From: Lasiodiplodia sp. COLG20
Taxonomy: Eukaryota > Ascomycota > Dothideomycetes > Botryosphaeriales > Botryosphaeriaceae
DNA: 64,000 bases
Assembly: GCA_009801085.1 (NCBI GenBank)
Contig: VNWV01000035.1
Span: 1 to 64,000 of the forward strand
Direction: 5' to 3'
Position numbers and translations under genes: made by a program. Numbering within the stretch: position 1 is the stretch's first letter; each line of letters opens with the position of its first letter. The notes below the pieces were generated by a model. The model was not told the DNA's origin and ran no database searches. It saw only the letters and a list, made by a program, of their open reading frames with translations. This document shows positions 12,053 to 21,786 of this stretch, piece by piece.

Positions 12053-13348
12053 TTAGTGCCCACGCCTCGGGCTAGGCTCTGGCGAGGAACTATCATTCCT
12101 GGGTCGATAATCCTTGCCATAGTAGTGGACCTAAGAAAAAAGTCAGTTGCGTACTCTGCCACCCCCGGACAAGACCTGAACTCACCGTGCGAGACCCCGA
12201 GATGCGGACACCATTTTCACTAGTACTGTCGATCCCTCCTGTGACCACCCCTGAAACGCCTGAAATTTCTTTATGGTAGTGGGTGTCGCCCACGACCACA
12301 GAACCGGGCTGGGCGCACACAAATTAGCATAGTTTGTGTAATGAGGGCAAATGAATGTTTTAGAGATGCTTACACCAGCTTGCCTTTCTTCACGTTTGGC
12401 TGGTGGCGTGCTAAATTCTTTGACCCACTGAGCCAGGTGAAGAGCGATTTCCCGCCAGTTTCCATCCGTAACCTCGACCAAGTCGTCATCATGCAGTGGG
12501 GTTGACGGCACGTACGTCTCGTAGAAATACTGGATCTGAAGAAAGTCTTTGCGTATTTCCAGAAAATCCAAAAACTCCTTGCTGATGCCGACGAGCTTCC
12601 AAGACCGCTCCTTCAGGTTGCTGGGCAAGTTCAATCCCTCAAAGGCGGGTAGCTCTCTAGCGGCCTTGACCCACCTGGCAGCTGCTATTCCTTCAAATGG
12701 TGTCTCGAAAAAGGCAAGTCCACGGATGTTGTTGATAATGGTCGGATTGGCATCCTGGTGGGATAACGCATTTGCGCATACGAGACCGCCAAGGTCCCGG
12801 GCGACAAGGATAATCGGACGATCTCCCTTCACCAGGTCAGCGTCGAACTCCCTTTGTATATGTTCACATGTGCATCTTCACTTACTGTTTGAGCGATGGC
12901 CTCAAGACCCTGGAGAAGTTTAGCAGAATGATCGTCAATCGCCGTGCCCGTGTTGCTGGGCTCGGGATAGAAATCATCCAACGTGGCATCATATCTGAAT
13001 TGAAAGACTCGGGCGGTCCTTCCTGTTTGCTTCAGAAGTTCCGGAGGCCAGGCTGCAGTGGAAGATGCATCAGTCCCGTGTAGGTGGCCGCTACCAAAAC
13101 CGTCTACGAAGATAACGCTATCACGTATATTAGTGATCCGAATTATTTTTCGAGCAGATATATCTCAGGTTCGGGCAGCTAACATACTCGACCTTTGCTC
13201 CGGATGGGTCGAAGAGGGGCTCTCCGAGGCCATCGGTCATGGCGGGAACTATGTTCGAGGGGGGCTGGTGGTGAGGGTCTCGAATATGGAATTGATCTCG
13301 GAGCAAGCTCCGCCAGTGGGATCTTCTTTTTTTGGAGTCGTCGGTCAT
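12053..13348 (-). CDS. SesB-like alpha/beta-hydrolase with C-terminal amyloid-like motif
   Basis: Five exons: 13348-13188, 13117-12886, 12847-12374, 12308-12186 and 12130-12053, for 355 aa. The alpha/beta-hydrolase start is VIFVDGFGSGHLHGTDASS...WPPELL. The nucleophile-elbow region is VARDLGGLVCANAL, so Asp stands where lipases have Ser. The sequence VEVTDGNWREIALHLAQWVKEF precedes the linker PPAKREERQAG, a hallmark of fungal SesB-like proteins. The last two exons encode PGSVVVGDTHYHKEI, then GVVTGGIDSTSENGVRISG and VHYYGKDYRPRN, a Gly/Val-rich tail absent from plain hydrolases. SesB-like domains are known N-terminal or stand-alone effectors of fungal NLR cell-death systems. A PNP_UDP gene and an NLR sharing the same motif lie next to it. 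The intron at 12885-12848 is only 38 nt and that junction is the weakest. The overall frame closes. Confidence 0.85.
12186..12308 (-). other. Motif exon: candidate amyloid-signalling motif (hydrolase copy)
   Basis: This 123-nt exon (41 codons) is flanked by phase-0 introns on both sides. It encodes HYHKEI followed by GVVTGGIDSTSENGVRISG. The core GVV-x-G...RISG recurs in the PNP gene (14156-14281) and at the NLR N-terminus (16859-16952). Compared with the PNP copy it has a short insertion before RISG. Class assignment (sigma, PP or other) is not possible by eye. Confidence 0.7.
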
Positions 13349-14075
13349 GGATTATCAGGAAATTTGGGCGATATTCCGGTCGTTTGTGTCGTAAAAGAGC
13401 GAAACAGAAAGAGAAATCGGGACCCAATATGCCAACACAGCCTCAAAAGCATATGTCCGGAACATGGCAGGTTAAAGGCATTATCTAAAGACGTTGTACG
13501 ATTAGGCAACAATGTGCCCCCTTGTCTACCCACAAAAACGGTGCAGCCTCGCAGGTTTTGTCACATTCTGCATAGCCTCGCTTCCGATGCTGGGTGGGGT
13601 TCATCTCGCACCGTGAATCGTGCATCCCTGCAATTGGCCAGTTTCATTCTCCACCATGCCCCGCACTCTATCTCTGCAGCCGCTCCGTCGTCAAATCATG
13701 TAGGGCATCATTAACCGCTGCTCGGGGAATCGTGGGGATCTGGCTCCTGCTACGTTCGCCTTTTTCTTTTCTTGCTTTTTGCTGTACCTAGCCTGTAGAG
13801 CGTAGAGCTCGGGTCTCTGCTTGTCCTGCATCCACCACCGGTGATGTTTGCGAACAAGGTGCTACTTACTCTCCTGTTGCTCGAATCTGTGTGCATAGTC
13901 TTCTAAGTCATCTCTATTTCATGAAATGTGTCTAGTCTCTCGCTACTGCTATTTTTGTCCTTATGTTTTGTCTTCTCTATCGCCTCTTACGTGACAGCGA
14001 ACTGCACTCTCAAGGCTGGGGTGAGAGGGAGAGTCATTCCTAGCGTCAGTCTTGTTTCATGATTAGAATTTCCAA
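13349..14075. other. Intergenic between hydrolase and PNP genes
   Basis: About 730 bases holding the upstream region of the hydrolase and the 3' flank of the PNP gene, both minus strand. Pyrimidine-rich stretches at 13755-13780 and 13920-13985. No further gene seen. Confidence 0.5.
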
Positions 14076-15313
14076 CTATCGCTGCACATAGTTGTTGGTC
14101 TGAAAGAAAAGATCAGCCGGGCTCACTGTCATGGTCCAACAAGTATTGAACTCACCACCTGAGCACCCGAGATACGGCCACCAGAGACGTTTCCCACCAC
14201 AACCCCAGAGACATCATTGATTGGTCCATGGTACGTAGTTCTATCTTGACGTACATATTGCGGTTGAGATGCCTCATCAGTCTGTATACGTCAGCTTAAA
14301 ATAAAATCAGGATTCGTGAAAGGGCCAGCACTGACATTGCTTTTCTCTGCTGGTGACTTTTGTGGAATCGGTGGTGGAGCTTCATTCTGTCCAATCGCCG
14401 CCAAGACGGCTTTGGCGTAAGCAGCAGCCATGGCCGCAGCGTATGGTTGCCAAATATGATTCTTGTGGGCATCCGCGTAGTCACTGACTCCTCGGATAAC
14501 GCCAACCGGTATGCGGTTCATAGTACCGGCTGCCTCCATTTCGAGGCCGATGACATCGTCATTCAATAAAGCTTTCAGCACGTCTCGCTTGCAGGCGCTC
14601 TTGACCAGTTTGTCTCCAGACCCAATACTTCCATACCATACTCGAGTACGTCTGGAATGCGTCCGCGGTTCCCGTGTGACCTCCCTTTCTTCTCCGTCAC
14701 TGTCGTATTCGTATAAGGCATCCTTGTCTTGCCCTGGGTCATTGAAGGTGCCTGTGGCATGTTCCTCGTTTTTGATTCTCTCATAATACGGCAAAAACCG
14801 TTGCGCATCGTTCGGCGCTCTGACTTGGATGCTGCCAATTGCAGATCTGACGACAGGCTCCGTGACGGCCAGAACATGCCCAGCGCGCAGGAGCTCAAAC
14901 CCGTTCTCAGTTTCTTTGCCGAGATCGTAGGGTATGAGGCCAGCGGTGTTCGGGGTGGGAAGAGCGACGAGCACGTCGCCGAGACGGATGTCGCGAATGG
15001 GATCCCCAGAGAGCTTCGGGAGGCCGGCAGCAATCCCCACCAGCAGTCCAAACCAAAGGTTGGGGAAGAAGGTTTTTACCCGATCGGCGAGGGCGGCCGC
15101 GGAGCCTGTGCCGTACTCTTGGCCTGCCGGTAGTGTTGCAATGATAACGTTATGCCCGCACATGTCCCCAGCGTGAAACACGTAGTCATCGCCCCGGCCC
15201 AAACGGAAACTTCCCTCATGCTCGTTGTCCAGCATGTACAGGGCTGCTCGGGTCTCGATCTGGAGCGGGGCAATCCATGCGACGGTGTAGAGCGCGGGGT
15301 CCAAATTTACCAT
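14076..15313 (-). CDS. PNP_UDP nucleoside-phosphorylase-like protein with C-terminal motif
   Basis: Three exons: 15313-14336, 14281-14156 and 14099-14076, for 375 aa. The PNP_UDP fold is clear: YTVAWIAPLQIETRAALYML at the start, HNVIIATLPAGQEYGTGSAA, FGLLVGIAAGLP (nucleoside/phosphate-binding Gly loop), IRLGDVLVALP, VIGLEMEAAG (the ribose-binding ME pair) and IRGVSDYADAHKN (catalytic Asp), ending with an Ala-rich helix. Stopping at the first in-frame stop (14291) would drop the tail. A GT-AG intron 14335-14282 with a CTGAC branch site joins in frame to an exon encoding TYHGPI and GVVVGNVSGGRISG, then TNNYVQR. PNP_UDP domains are common effector domains of fungal NLRs. This stand-alone protein carries the same motif as the neighbouring NLR. 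It may cleave or bind nucleosides when activated (inference). Confidence 0.87.
14156..14281 (-). other. Motif exon: candidate amyloid-signalling motif (PNP copy)
   Basis: A 126-nt exon (42 codons) flanked by phase-0 introns. It encodes TYHGPI followed by GVVVGNVSGGRISG and AQV. It aligns with the hydrolase exon at 12186-12308. The downstream intron falls three residues after RISG in both genes. Confidence 0.7.
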
Positions 15314-16792
15314 CGTAAAGAGGAAAGTTGGGGGCCAGGATAAAATCGAACTTGACAACCGAACTTAGCGCTCAGGTAGTGGCCGTGTCGGGCGAGAACA
15401 AAAGAAATCAAGAAGAGTTGATCCACACCAGAAGGAGATGGGCGAACCGAGACCTTAACCGAGCCAGCGACAGCGGCCAGCGGGCTACTTACTTAAAGAG
15501 TACGGCGCAACTCCGCAAAGACTAGCATGTGACCATGCAGAGCCATGTAAGGTCCTACCAAGAAGAGCTTGTCCTGTTGATAGGACATCAGTACATCAAC
15601 TTGAAGCGCATGTTGTGTGTGTCCCACATTTATTTGCTAATCTTCTTTATGTACTCATTATCGGCATGGTCCAGCTAAAAAGGTAGTGTGATTGTCAGAC
15701 CGACAAACAATCTGGTGTGGGTATTGATGCGGAATCGGGTCTTGGAGTAGATTTGGGGGCAGATTTGGGGGCCGAATTGAATCTGCATGCGGGTCAGGGA
15801 TGACGTGGCTGCGTGCATGCAATAGACCGAGGATCCCTCCCGAAAATGGTGCAGTTGCTGCCTGAATTATGGCAGCACTTCCCGTGCCTAGATGGCGGGA
15901 TGCGTCGTTTTTTCTTGCCAAGCTCAGTCCACGAGTGGGTGACACTTTTCGTTGCTGAGGGGTTAACAATGCTTTTAGGCCAAATTGCAGAGATGACTGT
16001 GTAATGCTTAGCGAAAAGATCCTCAGATTATCTCGGTCCCGAGGCGGCACGGTCGCACGGCGAGATTTCCACAGGAACCACCTATGTCAGCGCTCTTTGG
16101 ATTTTCAATGAGCAATTGAGGAAATTAATCAAAGACAAAACGCTTGGGACAATGCTGTTCCTCACACAATGTGTACTCGGGGAAGTGGATAGGCTAGTAC
16201 CGGCTGCCGGTGCGTCTTCAGCTCGGAGGCCTGTGCGGCTAAGCTGAGATCGTAAGGGTGGAGCGGATGTGATGTGATGAGAATCACATCGCATAGGGGT
16301 CCCACTAGAGTAGCGGGGCCGCCCAGCCGCACGCGTACGTATCATCCAATAATAAAGCTACGTGTCACTCGTATCCGACAAGTCGAAGCCACCCGATCAC
16401 AGCTAAGTTATGAGAAGATTACAATTGATATTAGCATGCTGTCCAGTTCTAGTAGGCTGCTGGACTTCGCAAACACGCAAACAGTGGTCACTAGAGCCAT
16501 AGCGTCACACCCTGCTCGTTCGGTGGTGATGAGCGAAAGGTTAGCCCCTGAGATGAAAGCTAAATCGATACGATCATAAGACACAAAGCTAACCTTCTCC
16601 ACGCGCTGCACCTCAGCTGCATAGCCCTCCCTTGCTTGGACTGATCTTTTTGCTGGAAATTGCGTTGAGGAATATTGGCGGATCGAAATCGATCGGCACG
16701 TAGCCACGGATCTTTCCAATAGAAGACTGAAGTCAGCCTTCGCATCAACAGAAGCACAGGGGCTCCAATCCACGCTCGAACCTTCTATACCC
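15314..16792. other. Divergent spacer between PNP and NLR genes
   Basis: About 1.5 kb upstream of both PNP (minus) and NLR (plus), so likely holding both promoters. A direct repeat of GATTTGGGGGC occurs at about 15750-15772. From 16625 the NLR frame is open without an ATG (through EEYWRIEIDRHVATDLSNRR), so a 5' extension by an unrecognised upstream exon cannot be excluded. No other gene is supported. Confidence 0.5.
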
Positions 16793-19700
16793 ATGGCATC
16801 TTCCTCGGTGGGCGATGTGACCTTGTCGACCTCCGCACAATTGAATGACACCGCGAGCGTGTATATAGGAGAGACGACGTACGAATCGAATATAGACGGA
16901 AACCGAGGGGTGGTATCGGGGCCTGTTCATGGCGGAGCGATATCAATGATTGGTAAGTCTGCATCCTTAGATTGAGGGCCTCCACTAATTTGTTCATAGG
17001 AACCCAAACGATATTGATAGAAACACAAAAGTCTGGAAATGTAGTTCAAGAAACCAGTAGTATGTCCTTCCCTCGGCTCGATAATCGAATTTATCACGGC
17101 TAATTCCTTAATTCCGGCCAAGAAGGCTTTCCAGACTACATGGATTGCTTGAAAAGATTAAGCTTCTCCACATCTGCAAAAGACCAGACCACGAATTTGA
17201 AAATTCTGCACCAGCAGTACATTGATGGCACGTGTGACTGGTTCCTGCAGATGCCCCAGTATGAGCGCTGGTACCGTGAACAAGATCACTCTATGCTCCT
17301 GCTCCTGGGCAATATTGGCATGGGAAAGTCAATGATGTGCCGATTCGTGAAAAAGAACCTGGACAATTTGCCGAAGCAACAGGGACGTCGGAGGACAGTT
17401 GTCTGCTTCTTTTGCGACTACCATCCGGAACGGAGCACAGCAACCGCAGTGGTCGCAGGACTTCTTTCGCAGCTGTTAAAGGCGCACAAAACAAACTTCA
17501 AGGACATCCACACCGAATACCTCCAATGTAAAGATTCGCTTCCTGACGATTTTGACAATCTTTGGGTTATCTTTCAGACCTTTCTGGGGACTCTCAATGG
17601 CGAAGTATACCTCATCATCGACGGAATGGACAAATGTGACGAGTCATCGCGGGACGACCTCTTAGGTCTGCTCAGTGCTGCACTCACTTTCAAAATCACG
17701 GGGCTCGCCATCAAGGTACTCTTGACATCCAGGCCAGAATCGGATTTTTCACGCCTTTCCGGTGGTCTAATTTTGAAAGTCGAGCAGAGGGAAGTCTCCG
17801 CACAACTGAAAATGAGCATCTCAAAGTTCATCCAAGTCCGAGTCCAAAAGCTCCGTACCGCCCCTGAGGTGAAAGAGAATATCCAGAAAGAAATCTGGAG
17901 GAAGGCTGGAGAAACTTACCTGTGGGCCTCGTTCGTCCTTCAGGACCTTCAACAAGCACGCACCTCTCAGGACGTCGACATCAAGTTTGAAAACTTGCCT
18001 CAAGATCTGCACGAAGTGTACGACAGAATGCTGAGAGATATCGACCCTGCTAAGGCCAAGGAGGCCGCTTTTGTCCTTCGCATGGCTGCTGTCGCCCGCC
18101 GACCGTTGACATCAAAAGAGCTCGGCCTACTTTATGTCCTGCGCCCCAAGCGAAAGAGCGCTCGTAGACTAAAGACATTGAAGCAGGAGGAGCGATACCT
18201 GGACCCGAATCTGCCTACCGCCTGCAAGGCCCTCGTCAAGGATGATGACGCCGTGGGATTCGTTCATGAGTCAGTTAAGGAACATCTTCTGGATGATAAA
18301 CTTTCGACTATCCACTGGAGCAGCATTCTTTGTCCGGGTGTGGAAAAGCACAGAAGTTACATGTTCCTCGCTACTGCTATCGGCAAAGCGCTGAGAAATC
18401 TTGGATTGAAGAGAGGAATATCACGGTATCACGTCGTGCCTGATAAGACCCATTTTCTCTTCCTCCAAATCTGCTGGACTTGCTTCGGCATGAAAGAGCT
18501 CCAGCGAGGGGAAAAATTGATCCAGCGCAAGGGCACCGACGAACTAATTCCCAACCCCGATCTGCAGGAATTTCTAGAGTCGCGGCCCGATTTGAGCTAC
18601 ATGATACAGGAATGGCATCACCACGCGTTGTCTGCTGGTCCGGCATTGGGCAGTCGCCGAGCTTGGCTTGCTCGTCACTTGGGCGAGCTGCCCAATTTGC
18701 GCGACGTCTGGCTGCACCGGGTGGTCCTAGCCGGTGACGTGGACACGGCTCGGCTGCTTCTCGATAACCACGCCGATGTCAAGACGCGATGGGGAGACTA
18801 CGGCAGCATTCTTCACGGGCCTTCATCCATGGGCAACGAAGAGATGGTAAAACTGCTGCTCGATCATAAAGCCGATATAGACGCCAAGGGGCGACTGTTC
18901 GACAACGCTTTGGAAGCCGCCTCGAGTAACTCCCATGCAAATATTGTCCGGCTACTGCTTGAACACGGGGCTTCACTTGGTGCACAGGATGGGGACTCCT
19001 GCTCAGCTCTCCAGATAGCCGCGGCAAATGGGTACACGGATATTGTCCGTACTCTGCTCCGCTACGGAGCAGACGTCAATTCCTCTGGGGGAAGACACGC
19101 TCGTCCTTTACATGGAGCCGCGCTTCGTGGGCATTTGGAGCTGGTCAAATTACTTCTAGACCATGGGGCCAATGTCAATGCACAGGGGCAGGGGCATGCC
19201 TACGCTCTGCAGGCGGCTTCGTGTGCCGGCCATTTTGATATCGTGAGGCTGTTAGTGAACAGTGGTGCCAACATCAACGCCAAAGGCGGTGAGCATGGCA
19301 GTGCGCTCCAAGCAGCCATCAAAAGTCACAATAGTGAAATCGAGAAGTGGCTCATTGGGCATGGAGCTGAGTTTAGCCTCGAGGAAGACGAGAGCGATAA
19401 TCCACTATATTCAGCCGCGCTCAGAGGGGATGTCGAAGAAGTTCAGGCCTTACTACCGCGATACGATGTCAATGTTCAAGGCGGTAAGCATGGAAGCCCG
19501 CTGCAAGCAGCAGCTTACGAGGGACATGAGAACGTAGTTCAGCTTCTTATCGACAGCAGAGCTGATGTCAACGCTCAGGGAGGCATTTATGGAAATGCTT
19601 TACATGCAGCGTCCGTCAATGGAAGTGTTGAGGCTATGCGAGTGCTGCTCAGGCATGGCGTTAGCGCAAATATCCGCGGGGAAGCGCACTCAACCGCTCT

Positions 19701-20346
19701 GCAGGCCGCCATCTCATCCAAGTCTTCCAACAAGAAGGAGGCTGTCCGCCTGCTGTTGGAAAATGGCGCCCTAACCAACATTCAGGGCATTTCTTTCGGT
19801 ACCCCGTTACAGGTGGCCGCCTTGAGAGGGAACATTGATATAGCTGAGCTGCTGATCGACAATGGCGCCAACGTCAACGCCAAAGGCGGCAGATACGGCT
19901 TCGCACTCCAGGCTGCCGTCCTCTGTGGTAGAAAAGGCATGGTTCAGCTTCTACTTGACTACGGCGCTAACGTTAATGCGAAAGGCGGCGAGTTTGATTC
20001 CGCGCTACAAGCGGCCGCCTACCTGGGTGATGAAGAGATCGTTGAGTACCTGCTTACCCGCGGCGCTGACATTAACGCCAAAGGCGGGAGGTATGGCTTT
20101 GCATTGCAAGCGGCTGCCCATCAAGGTGAGGAAGAGGTCGTCAAGCTCCTGCTCGACCGAGGCGCCAATGTCAATGCGGAATGTGGCCCGTACGGAACAG
20201 CGTTAAAAGCGGCACGCCACAGCGAACACGAGACAGTCGTCCAGCTGCTACAGCAGTGGGACAGCCGACTCAATAGGACGGGTAGTTGGGGGATACATAG
20301 GATGGGTAGTTGGGGGATACAGGTCGGCAGGGGTGGGCGTGGATAA
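16793..20346 (+). CDS. NLR: N-terminal motif, NACHT NTPase, 16 ankyrin repeats
   Basis: Three exons: 16793-16952, 17000-17059 and 17123-20346, for 1147 aa. Residues ~23-54 hold the short motif (VYIGETTYES, then GVVSGPVHGGAISMIG). No HeLo, HET, SesB or PNP effector domain precedes the NTPase. The NACHT region has Walker A LLLLGNIGMGKSM, Walker B VYLIIDGMDKCDE and sensor KVLLTSRPESDF, followed by the winged-helix-like FVHESVKEHLL. The C-terminal half (from ~18688) is about 16 ankyrin repeats of ~33 aa, many with the consensus GANVNAKGG-x-YG-x-ALQAA. Such repeats form the ligand sensor in fungal NLRs. The tail ends with two copies of a GSWGI unit. Inferred role: a cytosolic sensor that oligomerises on detecting a cue and exposes its N-terminal motif to template the two effectors encoded next door. 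Confidence 0.9.
16859..16952 (+). other. Candidate amyloid-signalling motif (NLR copy)
   Basis: Residues 23-54 of the NLR: VYIGETTYES then GVVSGPVHGGAISMIG. It matches the motif exons of the neighbouring hydrolase and PNP. The first intron (from 16953) interrupts it just after the I-S block, close to where introns fall in the two effector genes. Confidence 0.7.
18688..20265 (+). repeat. Ankyrin repeat array in the NLR
   Basis: About 16 tandem ~99-nt units. Later units are nearly identical in parts: the string AKGGRYGFALQAA appears twice, at about 19880 and 20080. High similarity between units suggests recent duplication or conversion, as in other fungal NLR sensor arrays. Confidence 0.85.
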
Positions 20347-20719
20347 TGAAGCCGCTGGTTCGACTTCTCCGACATTGCCCTCTTCTGGGATGGTAACGTC
20401 TCTTGCTAGGATGTTGAGTTCCTTTTGGCGACGCCTTGTTAGATCTTTCCTGTAGTCTGAGGTAACAGCACGGTTGGCTTCCTCGCTGGCTAAGAGGCTT
20501 GGTAGTGTAGCTTTCGGCTCTTTTCAAAACTGTGGTTTATCATCTGAAAGCATCACTACTATTTTCTGTACGTGTAACTTTCTTCGGAATGCTTATGCTG
20601 GCTTCTCCTTTCCCTTGATTATCGCCGCACCTTGTTACAAATCTAATGAACATTCGGGACTACTAATCTCAAGACCTCTAGAATAATAGAGATCTCTATT
20701 TTGTGTTCTCCGTCCCATT
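20347..20719. other. Intergenic, convergent 3' spacer
   Basis: Lies between the 3' ends of the NLR and the epoxide-hydrolase-like gene. The 3' end of the NLR holds a 24-nt tandem duplication (about 20276-20325, GATGGGTAGTTGGGGGATAC unit). No gene. Confidence 0.5.
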
Positions 20720-21786
20720 TCAGAAATTCCCCGACAGCCAATCATACAGAGCCTTCCCCACCACATCCGGCTTCTCCATCGTGCACCAATGCGTAGAGTC
20801 AATGATCTTGACCGTCAAGTCCGGCAGCAGCCCCGCCTTCTTCGGCCCCTCAATCAACTGCCACAAACACGCATCATCGCGCTCGCACCCCAAAAAGAAC
20901 GACGGCACCTGCACCACGATGCGCTCCCTTGGCAACTCCTTCTCAACCTCATACTGATAATTCCCGGCCATAGCCAAATACGGCCCCAACGCCCCCGCCA
21001 TCCCTCCCCCCTCCCTCACCGCGCTCAACCACTCCTCCCTCCACCCCTTCCCGGGCCGCGCATACTCAAGCACCTCCGCCTCCCGCCCCTCCTCCACAAA
21101 CCTCCTCAGCTCCCCCCTCGTACAAAACTTCCCCCTAACCCAATGCTCGCCCGCGCCATGGCACGCATCCCAAAAACTCTCGAGATGCCCATCCAGCACC
21201 GCCGCCGCGTCCTCGGCCGTGAACAGCTCCCAGTACGCCAACCGCGGCCAGCCGGTGGCTTCCTCGGTCGCGGAGTTGGCGGCACCCAGGTCGAACGGCG
21301 CGTCCGGCGGCATGTACGGCGCCGACAGCATGCCCAGGCCGACGACGAGCTCGGGGTGCCAGAGGTAGAGGCGTTGCGCGTAGTACGAGCCCCAGTCGTG
21401 CCCGATGGCGATGACGTTGCGCGTGATGCCTTCCGAGGCGAGCAGCGCGGCGTAGTCGGCGGCGCAGGCTTTGGAGGTGTAGTCAGACGCGGTCGTGGGG
21501 CGGGAGGATGAGCCGTAGCCGAGACTGTGGGGGGTGGGGTTAGTTTGTGTGGTTGGATGGGGGGCTGGAGGGGGGGTAGGACGGACAGGTCGGGGAGGAT
21601 GATGCGGAAGCCCAATGGCTCGAGGTGGGGGAGGACGTGTTTCCACAGGTGCGCGTTGTCGGGGAAGCCGTGGACGAGGAAGATGGTGGGCTTGGAGGCG
21701 TCGATTGGTTTGGTGGGGGCGGAGTCGTAGTAGGTATACGTCAGGGAGCGGGAGGAAGTGAAGGTTTTTTTCGTGTAGCTTTCCAT
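20720..21786 (-). CDS. Alpha/beta-hydrolase, soluble epoxide-hydrolase-like
   Basis: Two exons: 21786-21587 and 21524-20720, for 334 aa. Epoxide-hydrolase hallmarks: the oxyanion motif HGFPDNAHLW, LPDLLGYG restored across the intron, the nucleophile elbow IAIGHDWGSYYAQRL (catalytic Asp) and a C-terminal DSTHWCTMEKPDVV with the catalytic His. A helical cap follows the elbow. Expected reaction: hydrolysis of epoxides to diols, or a related hydrolysis (the fold also serves haloalkane dehalogenases). The intron donor reads GTCCGT, weaker than average, but splicing restores the family motif exactly. The gene is GC-rich with strongly biased codons, which creates long spurious frames on the opposite strand. 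Confidence 0.88.

Noticed and set aside
16408..16851. 147-codon minus frame overlapping the NLR start
   Set aside because: No domain, antisense to the motif-coding exon, and no supporting splice or start context.
20789..21511. 240-codon plus-strand frame opposite the epoxide-hydrolase-like gene
   Set aside because: Shadow frame rich in Arg and Pro. The minus strand has catalytic motifs and a spliceable intron.
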